A stretch of DNA of 64,000 bases from Candidatus Zhuqueibacterota bacterium (GTDB lineage Bacteria > Zhuqueibacterota > Zhuqueibacteria > Oceanimicrobiales > Oceanimicrobiaceae), in assembly GCA_029262055.1 (NCBI GenBank), contig JAJDAD010000003.1:35150-99149 (forward strand), written 5' to 3'. Positions 51,591 through 60,961 of this stretch are shown one piece after another. A program made the position numbers and the translations under genes. Every line of letters begins with the position of its first letter. Positions within the stretch are counted from its first letter, which is position 1. The notes below the pieces were generated by a model, which did no database searches, was not told the DNA's origin, and saw nothing but the letters and a program-made list of their open reading frames with translations.

Positions 51591-51604
51591 TAAAATACTC
51601 ACTC

Positions 51605-51632
51605 AAGATAAAAAAAACCGATCAATTGTCAA
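51605..51632 (-). promoter_or_regulatory. Predicted promoter of the B12-uptake operon
   Basis: Minus strand: -35 TTGACA (51627-51632), 16-base spacer, -10 TATCTT (51605-51610). Transcription would start near 51598, right at the 5' edge of the riboswitch. Confidence 0.5.
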
Positions 51633-51666
51633 GGACTAATCTCCGCAGACGTGACAAGATTAGTCC
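51633..51666. repeat. 10-bp inverted repeat between the divergent B12 operons
   Basis: GGACTAATCT (51633-51642) and AGATTAGTCC (51657-51666), a perfect inverted repeat with a 14-base gap. It touches the -35 of the uptake operon and lies about 70 bases upstream of mutA, so it could be an operator for both directions or a hairpin in the mutA leader. Confidence 0.5.
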
Positions 51667-51738
51667 AAACGGGTTGCATAAATAGATGTGATTGAGTACC
51701 TTGACGGACGTTTCTTATCTGCAAAAAACACTGGTGCC

Positions 51739-53766
51739 ATGAATTCTCCAGCTGATATTTCTTCGAAAACACAACTGCATTTACTCCAGGATTTTGGTCC
51801 GGCTCGCGCAACGGACTGGCAGCGCGCTGCTGACAAATTGCTCAAAGGAGCTGCGCTGGAGGATGTCCTGGTATCGGATACTTACGAAGCAATTCGGCTC
51901 GAGCCGATCTACCATCCGCAGGTCGTCGAGGCACAGAGCCGCCAAGAAACGGCACCGGCGACGCCTGCACTTGCAGACCATACCTGGGAAGTTGCACAGG
52001 AGCTGCCGCTTGAGCCAGGACAAGAATACAGTGCGTTGTTGCATGAGGCCCTCGACAATGGCCAAACCGCGGTTAACATTGACCTGCAACGACATTCCCA
52101 TCTCAAGTTGGAAAACCTGCGGCTGGCCCTGGGCGGCGTCGATCTGGCCACAACGCCGGTCTATATTTCCAGTGGAATTTCCAGCCTGGCCGCTACCGCG
52201 TTCCTGACTGAAATCTGTGCCGAACGCAAGTTCGATCTTTCTGCACTCCAAGGTAGCGTCACCGCCGATCCTGTCGGTTCTCTGGCAGCAACCGGCAAGG
52301 TCCCGTGTTCTTTATCCGACATTTACGATTTGATGGCAGGCAACTCGTTAACCGGGACCGCGCCCAACCTGCAAACCGTGGGCGTCAGCCTGACCGGTTA
52401 CCAAAATGCCGGCGCTAATGCCATACAGGAGCTGGCTTTTGCATTGGCCACGGGAACGACCTATCTGCGTGAATTGTCCGGGCGCTGCCAGGCTGTCACC
52501 ATCGACGACCTGGCAAGAAGAATGCGCTTTTCGTTTGCCATCGGGCCTGACTTTTTTCTCGAGATCTCAAAACTGCGGGCAGGGCGAATCTGCTGGGGTC
52601 GAGTCATTGAGGCCTTTGGCGCGGACCCCAACACCACGGAAATGGTGGTTCACGCGGAAACGACGCGCAGCAACAAAGCACAAATAGACACACATCTCAA
52701 TGTTCTGCGCACGACCACCGAAGCCATGGCCGCGGTGCTGGGTGGCTGCACCAGCCTAAACCTGAACGGCTTTGCTACCAACAACCCGCGGGAGCCTCTG
52801 TCCGTTCGCCTTGCGCGCAACACCCAAATCATCTTGCGTGAAGAGAGCGCCCTGCATCAGGTGCAGGATCCTGCGGCCGGCTCTTCGTATGTTGAAACGC
52901 TCACCAGCCAACTCGCTGAACAGGCATGGGAGCTCTTTCAGCAAATTGAAGCGATGGGCGGCATGGTGGAGGCTCTCCGGCAAAGGTTTCCGCAAACTAA
53001 GATTACAAAAGTAGCCGAAGCCAGACGCCTGAACGCGGCCTGCCGAAAAGACACCTTCATCGGAATCAATCGCTATGTCGACCTGTCACACAATGACCTT
53101 GCGGACCCGATCTGGCCCGCCCCTGCACAGGCCGGCCCTGCGCCACCGCAGCAGGTGCAAAAGCTTCACGATTGGCGCAACCTGAGTCCCGGTGAAATCA
53201 TGAGTCGCGCGCGAGCCGCAGCCGTCGCGGGCGCAACGGCCGCGCACATTGACAGTGTCCTCCCGGACGGGAACAGCGCGGTCCGGGTCGAAGCTCTGTC
53301 ACCCTGGTCAGTCGCTGCCATGTTTGAAGACCTGCGCTTCGCCGTGCATCGCTGGGTGAAGAGCCGTGGTGCGCCGCCGTCCGCAGTGCAGGTGAACCTG
53401 GGTTCGGGACCCGTTGTAAAGGCCCGCTCTGAATTTGTGGCTGATTTTTTAGGAATCGCCGGCATCCGCATTACGCACCGGGTTGAATGCGTCGACTCTC
53501 AGGAAGCTTTGACAAGACTTCCGGACGCCGACACCAGCATTCTGGCGCTCTCTGGCAGCGACGAGGAATACGCCAGGTCGGCGCTGCAGATAGCCCGAAC
53601 AATCCGAAAGACGAAGGCGATCAAAAACGTGGTTCTGGCCGGTAATCCCGGCGAATCCCGGGCCGCTCTGCAGGAGGCGGGCATTGATCAGTTTTTCCAT
53701 GCCGGTGTTGATGTGAGACAGACTTTGACCGACATCCTGACCCGGGTCGGAGTGTTCGATGCATAA
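51739..53766 (+). CDS. mutA: Methylmalonyl-CoA mutase small subunit
   Basis: Beta (small) subunit of heterodimeric methylmalonyl-CoA mutase; not catalytic but needed for the complex. 675 residues from the ATG at 51739. TIM-barrel half with [40 protein letters not shown] and [20 protein letters not shown]. The C-terminal flavodoxin-like part lacks the DxHxxG cobalamin motif, as usual for this subunit. It overlaps mutB by 8 bases. Head of the plus-strand operon, divergent from the B12-uptake genes. Confidence 0.93.
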   Translation: MNSPADISSKTQLHLLQDFGPARATDWQRAADKLLKGAALEDVLVSDTYEAIRLEPIYHPQVVEAQSRQETAPATPALADHTWEVAQELPLEPGQEYSALLHEALDNGQTAVNIDLQRHSHLKLENLRLALGGVDLATTPVYISSGISSLAATAFLTEICAERKFDLSALQGSVTADPVGSLAATGKVPCSLSDIYDLMAGNSLTGTAPNLQTVGVSLTGYQNAGANAIQELAFALATGTTYLRELSGRCQAVTIDDLARRMRFSFAIGPDFFLEISKLRAGRICWGRVIEAFGADPNTTEMVVHAETTRSNKAQIDTHLNVLRTTTEAMAAVLGGCTSLNLNGFATNNPREPLSVRLARNTQIILREESALHQVQDPAAGSSYVETLTSQLAEQAWELFQQIEAMGGMVEALRQRFPQTKITKVAEARRLNAACRKDTFIGINRYVDLSHNDLADPIWPAPAQAGPAPPQQVQKLHDWRNLSPGEIMSRARAAAVAGATAAHIDSVLPDGNSAVRVEALSPWSVAAMFEDLRFAVHRWVKSRGAPPSAVQVNLGSGPVVKARSEFVADFLGIAGIRITHRVECVDSQEALTRLPDADTSILALSGSDEEYARSALQIARTIRKTKAIKNVVLAGNPGESRAALQEAGIDQFFHAGVDVRQTLTDILTRVGVFDA

Positions 53767-55900
53767 ACAGCCTGATTTCACAAAGATAGAACTCGGTCTG
53801 GCCGATCAATCGCCACGGGCCGCCACCGAGTCAGCTCCCGTCTGGCAAACAAACGAGGGGATTGACGTCAAGCGGTACTACACGCGGGCTGACCTGGCCG
53901 ACTGCGAACATCTCGATTTCACAGCCGGGCTCCCGCCCTACTTGCGTGGCCCGTACGCCACCATGTACACCATGCGGCCCTGGACCATTCGGCAGTACGC
54001 CGGCTATTCCACTGCCGAAGAAAGCAACGCCTTCTATCGCAGAAATCTGGCCGCCGGACAGAAAGGTCTGTCAGTGGCCTTCGACCTCGCAACGCACCGG
54101 GGATACGACTCAGATCATCCAAGGGTCATCGGGGACGTCGGCAAAGCAGGTGTGGCGGTGGATTCAATCCTGGACATGAAAATCCTGTTTGATTCCATCC
54201 CCCTGGACAAGATCTCTGTTTCAATGACCATGAATGGCGCGGTCTTGCCGGTTCTGGCCTTCTTCATTGTCACTGCTGAGGAGCAGGGCGTGAAACCGGA
54301 ACAGTTAACCGGTACCATTCAGAATGACATCTTGAAGGAATACATGGTGCGCAACACCTACATCTACCCGCCGGCAGAATCCATGCGCATCATTGCCGAT
54401 ATTTTTTCATTCGCTTCCAGGCGCATGCCGAAATTCAACAGCATCAGCATCTCTGGCTACCATTTGCAGGAGGCGGGCGCGTCAGCGGACCTGGAAATGG
54501 CATACACTCTGGCCGACGGGCTGGAATACGTCCGGACCGGCCTGGCCGCCGGAATCGATATCGATGATTTCGCCCCACGCCTGTCCTTCTTTTGGGGCAT
54601 CGGGATGAACTACTTTATGGAAATCGCCAAAATGCGCGCGGCCCGGGTGCTTTGGGCTAAGCTCATCAAACAGTTCAACCCGAAAAACGACAAATCGATG
54701 GCCCTGCGGACCCATTCCCAGACTTCCGGGTGGAGCCTGACCGAGCAGGATCCCTTCAACAACGTCGTTCGCACCTGCGTTGAAGCTATGGCCGCGGTCC
54801 TCGGGCACACACAGTCTTTGCACACCAACTCCCTCGATGAGGCAATTGCATTGCCCACGGATTTTTCCGCCAGAATCGCACGCAACACGCAACTGTTCTT
54901 GCAGGAGGAAACCGGGATCACGCGCGTCGTCGATCCCTGGGGCGGCTCGTACTATGTTGAGTCGCTAACGCACCAACTGCTGCAGCTTGGCTGGCAGCAC
55001 CTGCGGGAAATCGAAAGACTCGGCGGCATGGCAAAAGCCATCGAAACGGGCATTCCCAAAATGCGCATCGAAGAAGCAGCGGCCCGGCGCCAGGCGCGCA
55101 TCGATTCGGGACAGGAAGCCATCGTCGGCGTCAACAAGTACCGCCAGGATAGCGAAGCGCAAATCGAGATACGCGAAATCGACAACAAAGCCGTGCGTGC
55201 CGCGCAGATCGAAAGACTGCGCGAGCTGAGAAAGAGCCGCAACGAAGCGGACGTCCACCAGACCCTGCTGGCGCTAACCCGGGCAGCGCAAGACCGGCAC
55301 GGCAACCTGCTCGAACTCTCCGTAAACGCGGCGCGGGCCCGGGCCACTCTCGGCGAAATCTCGGACGCCCTTGAAAAGGCCTTTGGCCGCCACAAAGCGG
55401 TTGTCCGGGCCATTTCAAATGTCTACAGCAGTCACTTCGGAGAATCGACCGACATGAAAAAGGTACACCAGGCCATCGCGGCGTTTGAAAAAATTGAAGG
55501 CCGCCGCCCCAGAATTCTCATCGCAAAGATGGGCCAGGACGGTCATGACCGTGGATCAAAAGTGATCGCCACTGCTTTTGCCGACTTAGGCTTTGATGTT
55601 GACATCGGGCCTTTGTTTCAGACGGCGGAAGAGACAGCCAAACAAGCGGTGGAGAATGACGTGCACATCGTCGGCATGAGCTCCCTTGCCGGCGGTCACA
55701 AAACGCTGTTGCCACAGCTGGCAGCCGCACTGAAAGAGCTTGGCCGACCGGATATTATGATCGTAGTGGGCGGCGTTGTTCCAAAACAAGACTATGCATT
55801 TCTCTTGGCCAACGGTGCTTCCGAAGTGTTCGGACCGGGCACGGTCATTCCGGACGCAGCTACCCGGATTCTGGCAAATCTCAAACAACGGATTGTCTGA
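53759..55900 (+). CDS. mutB: Methylmalonyl-CoA mutase large subunit
   Basis: Catalytic adenosylcobalamin subunit interconverting succinyl-CoA and (R)-methylmalonyl-CoA, central to propionate metabolism. 713 residues. Substrate-binding [20 protein letters not shown], active-site [33 protein letters not shown] and [19 protein letters not shown]. The C-terminal B12 domain has [16 protein letters not shown] (DxHxxG lower-ligand histidine) and [10 protein letters not shown]. MeaB (59036-60028) is its chaperone. Confidence 0.97.
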   Translation: MHKQPDFTKIELGLADQSPRAATESAPVWQTNEGIDVKRYYTRADLADCEHLDFTAGLPPYLRGPYATMYTMRPWTIRQYAGYSTAEESNAFYRRNLAAGQKGLSVAFDLATHRGYDSDHPRVIGDVGKAGVAVDSILDMKILFDSIPLDKISVSMTMNGAVLPVLAFFIVTAEEQGVKPEQLTGTIQNDILKEYMVRNTYIYPPAESMRIIADIFSFASRRMPKFNSISISGYHLQEAGASADLEMAYTLADGLEYVRTGLAAGIDIDDFAPRLSFFWGIGMNYFMEIAKMRAARVLWAKLIKQFNPKNDKSMALRTHSQTSGWSLTEQDPFNNVVRTCVEAMAAVLGHTQSLHTNSLDEAIALPTDFSARIARNTQLFLQEETGITRVVDPWGGSYYVESLTHQLLQLGWQHLREIERLGGMAKAIETGIPKMRIEEAAARRQARIDSGQEAIVGVNKYRQDSEAQIEIREIDNKAVRAAQIERLRELRKSRNEADVHQTLLALTRAAQDRHGNLLELSVNAARARATLGEISDALEKAFGRHKAVVRAISNVYSSHFGESTDMKKVHQAIAAFEKIEGRRPRILIAKMGQDGHDRGSKVIATAFADLGFDVDIGPLFQTAEETAKQAVENDVHIVGMSSLAGGHKTLLPQLAAALKELGRPDIMIVVGGVVPKQDYAFLLANGASEVFGPGTVIPDAATRILANLKQRIV

Positions 55901-55903
55901 CTC

Positions 55904-56665
55904 ATGTTTCACAAGAACCGCGGTTGGCTCTTTCGAAAAACCTGGCCCGTTACGCATTGTGTGGTCACAAACTTTACCGTGACCCTCTGGTACATCTTTT
56001 TTCACTGGTGCAACAGGACCACTGTTATCGGGAAGAAAAATGTCCCCTATCAAGACAATACCCTGCTTCTCTCAAATCACCAAAGTATGGTCGACAGTTT
56101 TCTGGTAGGTTTAAGTGCGGTTTATCCCGCTTCGGTCCGCCGGCCGTCCCTCCTTCCGTGGAATCCGGCTGCCGAAGAGAATTTCTACTCGAACCCGGTA
56201 CTGGCGTGGTTTTCTGACAACTGGAAGTGCATTCCGGTCAAAGAAGGCAGAAAAGACGTTCGCGCAATTTTTAAAATGGCAGAGGCCCTAAAGACCGGCA
56301 TTATGACCCTGTTTCCCGAAGGCACGCGTTCCCGCGATGGGACAATCCGGCAAGGGCGGGCCGGCGCCGGTTACCTGATTCTGGAAACAAAAGCTACGGT
56401 CGTCCCGGTTTGTATCGATGGCATGGACAAAGTGCTTCCCATCGGCTCCACGTTTCCCAGAATGTTCAAACGCATCTACGTCTACTACGGTGAGCCACTT
56501 GATTTCTCCGATTACTTTGAGGGCAAGCGGTCGAAAGAAAAGGCCCAAAAAGTCATGGAGATCGTCATGGAGCGAATCCGGGAAATGCAAGGGGAATTGA
56601 AGGAGTTTCAGCACGGCGGACAGGTGTTGAAGCAGGAGGACGGGTTTACGGCGTCAACTCCATAG
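55904..56665 (+). CDS. 1-acyl-sn-glycerol-3-phosphate acyltransferase-like protein
   Basis: 253 residues, PlsC-type. An N-terminal membrane segment is followed by the catalytic H-x4-D in LLSNHQSMVDSF, the acceptor-binding LFPEGTRSRDGTIRQG and VVPVCIDGMDKVLP. Makes phosphatidic acid or a related lipid on the inner face of the membrane. It starts three bases after the mutB stop, so it is in the mutase operon, although the metabolic link is not obvious. The DNA beyond its end shifts to lower GC. Confidence 0.88.
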   Translation: MFHKNRGWLFRKTWPVTHCVVTNFTVTLWYIFFHWCNRTTVIGKKNVPYQDNTLLLSNHQSMVDSFLVGLSAVYPASVRRPSLLPWNPAAEENFYSNPVLAWFSDNWKCIPVKEGRKDVRAIFKMAEALKTGIMTLFPEGTRSRDGTIRQGRAGAGYLILETKATVVPVCIDGMDKVLPIGSTFPRMFKRIYVYYGEPLDFSDYFEGKRSKEKAQKVMEIVMERIREMQGELKEFQHGGQVLKQEDGFTASTP

Positions 56666-56735
56666 CCAATGGTGGTTGTATACGCAGGGAATGGTGCTCA
56701 GCAGAAAAAACAAAGCACCTGTTCGAAATGAGACT

Positions 56736-57320
56736 ATGACTGGGAACAATGCAGTGGGTTCATTCACAAAGAAACTAATAATACTATCAATAGTCGCACT
56801 GTCAGCTTTCGATGCTCTTGCCCAATCTGAAACATCCGATTCGGTTGGCGAAAACACAGTAACCTACGGAGTCAAGATCTCTTCAATCAGTACCACCAAA
56901 GCATTTGTTCTTGTGCCAGGTTTCGTCGCGGGTTACGGAAAACACTCGATAGTCTTTGGCCCAACATATGGTCTCGAGTATGGTCACGACAGAAAGGCCT
57001 TAGGCGGACACCTCCAGTATCAGTACTATCCAAACGCAAGACACGAGAGAATAGATTTCTATTTCTCGTATGATGTAGATCTTTTCGGATTCGCCCAGAA
57101 TGTGGGCCTTTACGGGGTGGAGACTTTCTATTGGCAGAATACAGTAGGATATGGCTTTACATTAAGAATCTTGGGGCGAGTCTATTTGAGTCAAAGTTTT
57201 GGCCTGGGCTTTGTTTATGTCAGAAAGCAGTTCAACGCCAACGAATCAATAGGACCCGAGAGCTTTGACAGGGTTGATATTGCCGGGTTACTAATATTCG
57301 GAATTGGATATGGTTTTTAA
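56736..57320 (+). CDS. Hypothetical outer-membrane beta-barrel-like protein
   Basis: 194 residues from the ATG at 56736. A signal peptide (KKLIILSIVALSAFDALAQ) precedes an alternating, aromatic-rich sequence (GKHSIVFGPTYGLEYGHDRK, LGGHLQYQYYPNARHERIDF, LLIFGIGYGF at the end), typical of a small eight-stranded barrel with a terminal aromatic. Family not recognised. With the next gene it has noticeably more A+T than the surrounding mut genes, suggesting recent arrival. Confidence 0.55.
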   Translation: MTGNNAVGSFTKKLIILSIVALSAFDALAQSETSDSVGENTVTYGVKISSISTTKAFVLVPGFVAGYGKHSIVFGPTYGLEYGHDRKALGGHLQYQYYPNARHERIDFYFSYDVDLFGFAQNVGLYGVETFYWQNTVGYGFTLRILGRVYLSQSFGLGFVYVRKQFNANESIGPESFDRVDIAGLLIFGIGYGF

Positions 57321-58221
57321 TTTGAAAACGTTCTTTCAATCACTGTTGATAGGTGTAGTCTGTTTTTTCGCATGCGATGATCTTGGTGTTCTCAGTCCTG
57401 AAAAAGAAGGAGAGGTGTTTTACAAAAACATCAATTTGAACAATCAGGATTCACCAAAGACACACTATACATTTCTCACATTCAACATACACAAAGGATT
57501 TGGTCTACCCCCTGAAGATCCTCCTCGAAACGGCGGAAATGAGCAGCATTTTTTGAAACTAGTAGATGCTATCAAGTCTGTCGAACCGGACTTCGTTGCT
57601 TTACAAGAAGTTGTCCAAGGAAAATTCAACGCCACAATACAGAATCAAATTGAGTTTCTTGCTCAACATCTTGACATGAATTATGCCTTTGGTCCGGCAC
57701 GGACTGAACGCAACCTCATTTTCGAAGATGGCTTAACCGGAAATGCTATACTGTCAAGATATAAGATACTGAACGTTGTCAATAGCAGCATAGACAAGAA
57801 TGAAGAGAGAAGTTGCCTTCATTTAGACGTGGAGATAACTGATAACATCTATCTCACTATTTTGAACGCTCATCTCTGGCCAATACCGGCTAATGCAGCT
57901 GACTTTCAGTTCGCCAATGTCCTTGCGATTGCTGACATGAAAACTCATCCTACGGTCATTATGGGTGATTTCAATGCCCATGAACGGTCTACTCATGTTC
58001 TAAGAGTCAACGAAAAATACCCAGACACTTTCCTGCAAATTGAGGATGAAGACTCTCAGACTATCCGGAAACACGGAACGTATTTGCCCAAACGATTTCG
58101 AATTGACTATATTTTCACTGAATCAGCTTTTTTTGAAGTACTGGATATTGGCTTGCTCCCAGATGAGTATTGGGACGTTTCAGACCATGTCGGGTACCAC
58201 ACTATGATCACTTTCAAATGA
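57310..58221 (+). CDS. Endonuclease/exonuclease/phosphatase-family lipoprotein
   Basis: 303 residues from the ATG at 57310 (a TTG two codons earlier is possible). Lipoprotein signal ending VVCFFACDD. The metal-dependent EEP fold is clear: FLTFNIHKGFG, FVALQEVVQG, LTGNAILSRY, ILNAHLWP, VIMGDFNAHE, RIDYIFTES and the final SDHVGYH. The family includes DNases, sphingomyelinase-like and inositol-phosphate phosphatases; being a surface or periplasmic lipoprotein, a lipid head group or extracellular nucleic acid is a likely substrate. AT-rich. Its stop overlaps the nitrilase start (ATGA). Confidence 0.85.
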   Translation: MVFNLKTFFQSLLIGVVCFFACDDLGVLSPEKEGEVFYKNINLNNQDSPKTHYTFLTFNIHKGFGLPPEDPPRNGGNEQHFLKLVDAIKSVEPDFVALQEVVQGKFNATIQNQIEFLAQHLDMNYAFGPARTERNLIFEDGLTGNAILSRYKILNVVNSSIDKNEERSCLHLDVEITDNIYLTILNAHLWPIPANAADFQFANVLAIADMKTHPTVIMGDFNAHERSTHVLRVNEKYPDTFLQIEDEDSQTIRKHGTYLPKRFRIDYIFTESAFFEVLDIGLLPDEYWDVSDHVGYHTMITFK

Positions 58222-59039
58222 AAATCGCCCTCATCCAACAACAAGCCACTCCGGACCGGGAAGCCAATCGTGCGCAAGGCGTGGAAGCTGTAAAGGAAGC
58301 AGCGGCGCAAGGCGCCCAGGTTATCTGTTTCGCTGAATTGGCCTTCGACCCGTTCTATCCTCAGGAAAAAGCCACGGACGACAAACTTTCTCTGGCAGAA
58401 ACAATTCCAGGTTCGACAACCGAGTCTTTTTCTGTCCTTGCTGCAAAGCTTGGGGTCGTCCTCGTTCTCAACGTTTTCGAACGGGATGGAGAACGTACCT
58501 ACGATTCGTCCCCGGTCATCGACACGGATGGGACAATGCTCGGAGTCACTCGAATGGTCCACATCACCGAATACGCCTGTTTTCACGAACAAGGTTATTA
58601 CGCGCCCGGCAACAATGGTGCTCCCGTTTATGACACAGCTTTCGGGAAAATTGGCGTAGCCATCTGTTACGACCGGCACTACCCGGAATACATGCGCGCC
58701 CTGGCCTTGAACGGCGCCGATGTGGTCTTCATTCCGCAGGCCGGAGCAGTCGGCGAATGGCCGGACGGACTCTACGAAGCCGAAATGCAGGTTGCCGCTT
58801 TTCAGAACGGGTATTTCACGGCTTTGTGCAACCGGGTTGGCAAGGAGCCGAAGTTGACGTTTGCAGGCGAGTCATTCGTTTGTGACCCGGCCGGAAAAGT
58901 GATCGCTCGGGCCGGACAGGGAACAGAAGAAATTCTGTTTTGTGACTTGAATCTTGACGAGGTCAGAGAGTCGCACGCCCGGCAACTTTTTTTGCGTGAT
59001 CGGCGACCGGAACTTTATGCTGAGTGGCTGGCAAGATGA
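58218..59039 (+). CDS. Nitrilase-superfamily protein with Lys-to-Met change
   Basis: 273 residues. Carbon-nitrogen hydrolase fold: Glu in VICFAELAFDPFYP, second Glu in FHEQGYYAPG, Cys in VAICYDRHYPEYMR. The expected catalytic Lys (RKxHI in active amidases) is replaced in GVTRMVHITEY by Met. Overall pattern is nearest to N-carbamoylputrescine amidase/beta-ureidopropionase-like proteins. The ATG overlaps the previous stop (ATGA), and its own stop overlaps the meaB start (ATGA), so it is tightly coupled with meaB. Activity is uncertain given the substitution. Confidence 0.82.
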   Translation: MKIALIQQQATPDREANRAQGVEAVKEAAAQGAQVICFAELAFDPFYPQEKATDDKLSLAETIPGSTTESFSVLAAKLGVVLVLNVFERDGERTYDSSPVIDTDGTMLGVTRMVHITEYACFHEQGYYAPGNNGAPVYDTAFGKIGVAICYDRHYPEYMRALALNGADVVFIPQAGAVGEWPDGLYEAEMQVAAFQNGYFTALCNRVGKEPKLTFAGESFVCDPAGKVIARAGQGTEEILFCDLNLDEVRESHARQLFLRDRRPELYAEWLAR

Positions 59040-60028
59040 GCAGTAAGCGCAAGCAACTTGCCATCCAAGACTACGTGGATGGCATCAAGGCCAATGATCG
59101 CACAATCCTGGCCCGGGCGATTACCTTAATCGAAAGTCACGCAAACGGCCACCTGGAAGAGGCGCAAAAGGTCCTGACCGAGATTCTCCCGTTCGCGGGC
59201 GAATCTATCCGGGTCGGCATCACTGGCGTACCGGGCGCAGGCAAAAGCACCCTGATTGAAACCCTTGGCCTGCATCTGATTGAAAAGGGTCACCGCGTGG
59301 CAGTGCTGGCGGTCGACCCGAGTAGCAGCGTGACCGGTGGCAGCATTCTCGGCGACAAGACCCGTATGGAAAAGCTGGCACAAAACGAAAATAGCTTTAT
59401 TCGGCCCTCACCGTCCAGCGGCGCGCTTGGCGGGGTCGCCAGAAAAACGCGCGAGACCATTCTCCTATTTGAGGCTGCCGGCTATGATATTATTCTTGTG
59501 GAAACCATTGGAGTCGGCCAAAGTGAAATAACCGTGCGCTCAATGGTCGATTGCTTCATCCTGCTGCAAATTGCCGGAGGTGGAGACGAATTGCAGGGCC
59601 TGAAACGCGGCGTGGTTGAAATTGCCGATATGATTTACATAACCAAAGCAGACGGTGACAATCTGCAGCGCGCTGAAGCTGCAAAAAAGGACTTCGCAGC
59701 GGCCGTGCACTACCTGACTTCGGCAACCGAGGGATGGCGCACCGTGGTTGCAACCTGCTCGAGTTTGACCGGAGCGGGCATTGACTCTGTTTGGAAGAAT
59801 GTCGAGGATTTCCAGCGCGCAGCCCAAAAAAATGGGATATTCTCCACACGACGCAACCAACAAGCAAAAGACTGGGTGCACTCGATAGTCTCTGAGTATT
59901 TGGGCGACTCATTTCGAAAGAACCCGAAAGTCCTGAGAGTCTTGGAAAAACTGGAGGCCGATGTAGTCGAAGGAAAACTACCAGCCACCAGCGCCGCCCG
60001 CAAGTTGATTGAAGCTTTCGAATCATAA
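59036..60028 (+). CDS. meaB: Methylmalonyl-CoA mutase-associated GTPase MeaB
   Basis: G3E-family GTPase that gates cobalamin loading and protects methylmalonyl-CoA mutase. 330 residues. Walker A VGITGVPGAGKSTLIE, switch region VDPSSSVTGGSILGDKTRM, FIRPSPSSGALGG, and VETIGVGQSE. The guanine-specificity motif is ITKADGDN, the usual MeaB variation. The start overlaps the nitrilase stop. The C-terminal dimerisation helices are present. Confidence 0.96.
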   Translation: MSSKRKQLAIQDYVDGIKANDRTILARAITLIESHANGHLEEAQKVLTEILPFAGESIRVGITGVPGAGKSTLIETLGLHLIEKGHRVAVLAVDPSSSVTGGSILGDKTRMEKLAQNENSFIRPSPSSGALGGVARKTRETILLFEAAGYDIILVETIGVGQSEITVRSMVDCFILLQIAGGGDELQGLKRGVVEIADMIYITKADGDNLQRAEAAKKDFAAAVHYLTSATEGWRTVVATCSSLTGAGIDSVWKNVEDFQRAAQKNGIFSTRRNQQAKDWVHSIVSEYLGDSFRKNPKVLRVLEKLEADVVEGKLPATSAARKLIEAFES

Positions 60029-60035
60029 TCATGGA

Positions 60036-60165
60036 GTGCGGCGAATATTTTGCCGCACCGGAGGCAAGTCAAACCTGGAGTGCGGCAACTGTTTTGCCGC
60101 ACAAGAAGTATCATGACCACTGTAACCATTTAGGAAGAAAAGTGCATCAAAACATTTGATGCACT
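60036..60165 (+). repeat. REP-like hairpins upstream of the RAYT gene
   Basis: Three palindromes: GTGCGGC...GCCGCAC (60036-60058), GTGCGGCAA...TTGCCGCAC (60080-60102) and AGTGCATCAAA...TTTGATGCACT (60141-60165). The first two are preceded by GGA and the third is followed by TCC, i.e. the shared GGAGTGC head lies in opposite orientations. This is how paired REP elements mobilised by RAYTs look. Confidence 0.75.
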
Positions 60166-60186
60166 CCATGGGAACACCTGGCAAGA

Positions 60187-60732
60187 ATGACGGAACAGTA
60201 CAAAACTTATCCCCACAATCCACCACATCTGTTCAGGCCGAATGCAAAGTATTTTATCACCGGCTCGACCTATGAAAAGAAGCATCACCTGCGCTCTGAT
60301 GACGCCAAGAAAAAAGTCGAGCACTATATGTTCAGCAGCTTCGAGCACTATGGCTGGCAGATCGAGGACTGGGTTCTCCTGAACAATCATTACCACATCA
60401 TGGTCGATGCTCCATCCGACGCAGTAACGTTGAGTCACGTCATCAAGAACTTTCACAGATTCAGCGCCATTTGGCTGTTAAAAAACAGTTCACCGAGAAT
60501 CGACTCAACAAAAACCTGGTACAACTACTGGGATACCTGCATCACTTTTGAGAATGCCTACTTTGCCAGACTGCACTACATCTGGGTGAATCCGGTAAAG
60601 CATCGCTATGTGGCCGACCCGGCCGAATGGCCGTGGGGCAGCTTCCCGGAGAGGTTGACGGATGAGGACTACGTGACCAGAATAAGAGCCGAACATCCGT
60701 GTAACTCCGTGAAGGTTAGGGATGATTTTTGA
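60187..60732 (+). mobile_element. REP-associated tyrosine transposase (RAYT)
   Basis: 181-residue single-stranded-DNA transposase of the Y1/HUH class. The HUH metal site is in LLNNHYHIMVDAP and the catalytic Tyr region in FARLHYIWVNPVKHRYVADP; GSFPERLTDEDY ends the core. Flanked on both sides by hairpin repeats of the type it would process (60036-60165 and 60759-60937). RAYTs are usually single-copy, domesticated, and spread REP sequences rather than themselves. It interrupts the meaB-icmF stretch but no gene is broken. Confidence 0.88.
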
Positions 60733-60758
60733 TCGGTTCAAAGCAGTCGAGCCATGGA

Positions 60759-60937
60759 GCGCAGCAAATGTTTGCTGCACTGAAGAAACAGTGCGAAAGC
60801 GGCAGACACTTTGCCTAGACAACAACGAAAAACAAAAAGGCATCAACGCAGTTGATGCACTCCACAGAAACACTGGCCAGGTCCATGGAGTGCAGCAAAT
60901 GTTTTGCTGCACAAAAATACATCACCACAGTTGATGT
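60759..60937 (+). repeat. REP-like hairpins downstream of the RAYT gene
   Basis: Four palindromes: GCAGCAAA...TTTGCTGC (60761-60778), GCATCAA...TTGATGC (60840-60858), GTGCAGCAA...TTGCTGCAC (60890-60912) and ACATCA...TGATGT (60919-60937). They alternate between GCAGCAA- and ATCAA-type stems and keep the flanking CATGGAGTGC or its complement, forming inverted pairs. They sit directly before icmF and could affect its mRNA. Confidence 0.75.
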
Positions 60938-60961
60938 ACTCCATAAAAGAGGAATACATGA

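Noticed and set aside
51739..53766. mutA lacking the DxHxxG cobalamin motif as a sign of decay
   Set aside because: The small subunit of heterodimeric methylmalonyl-CoA mutase normally lacks it.
60036..60937. Possible CRISPR array because of repeated short palindromes
   Set aside because: Spacing is irregular, stems differ in sequence, a transposase gene lies between them and no cas gene is present; REP elements explain it better.
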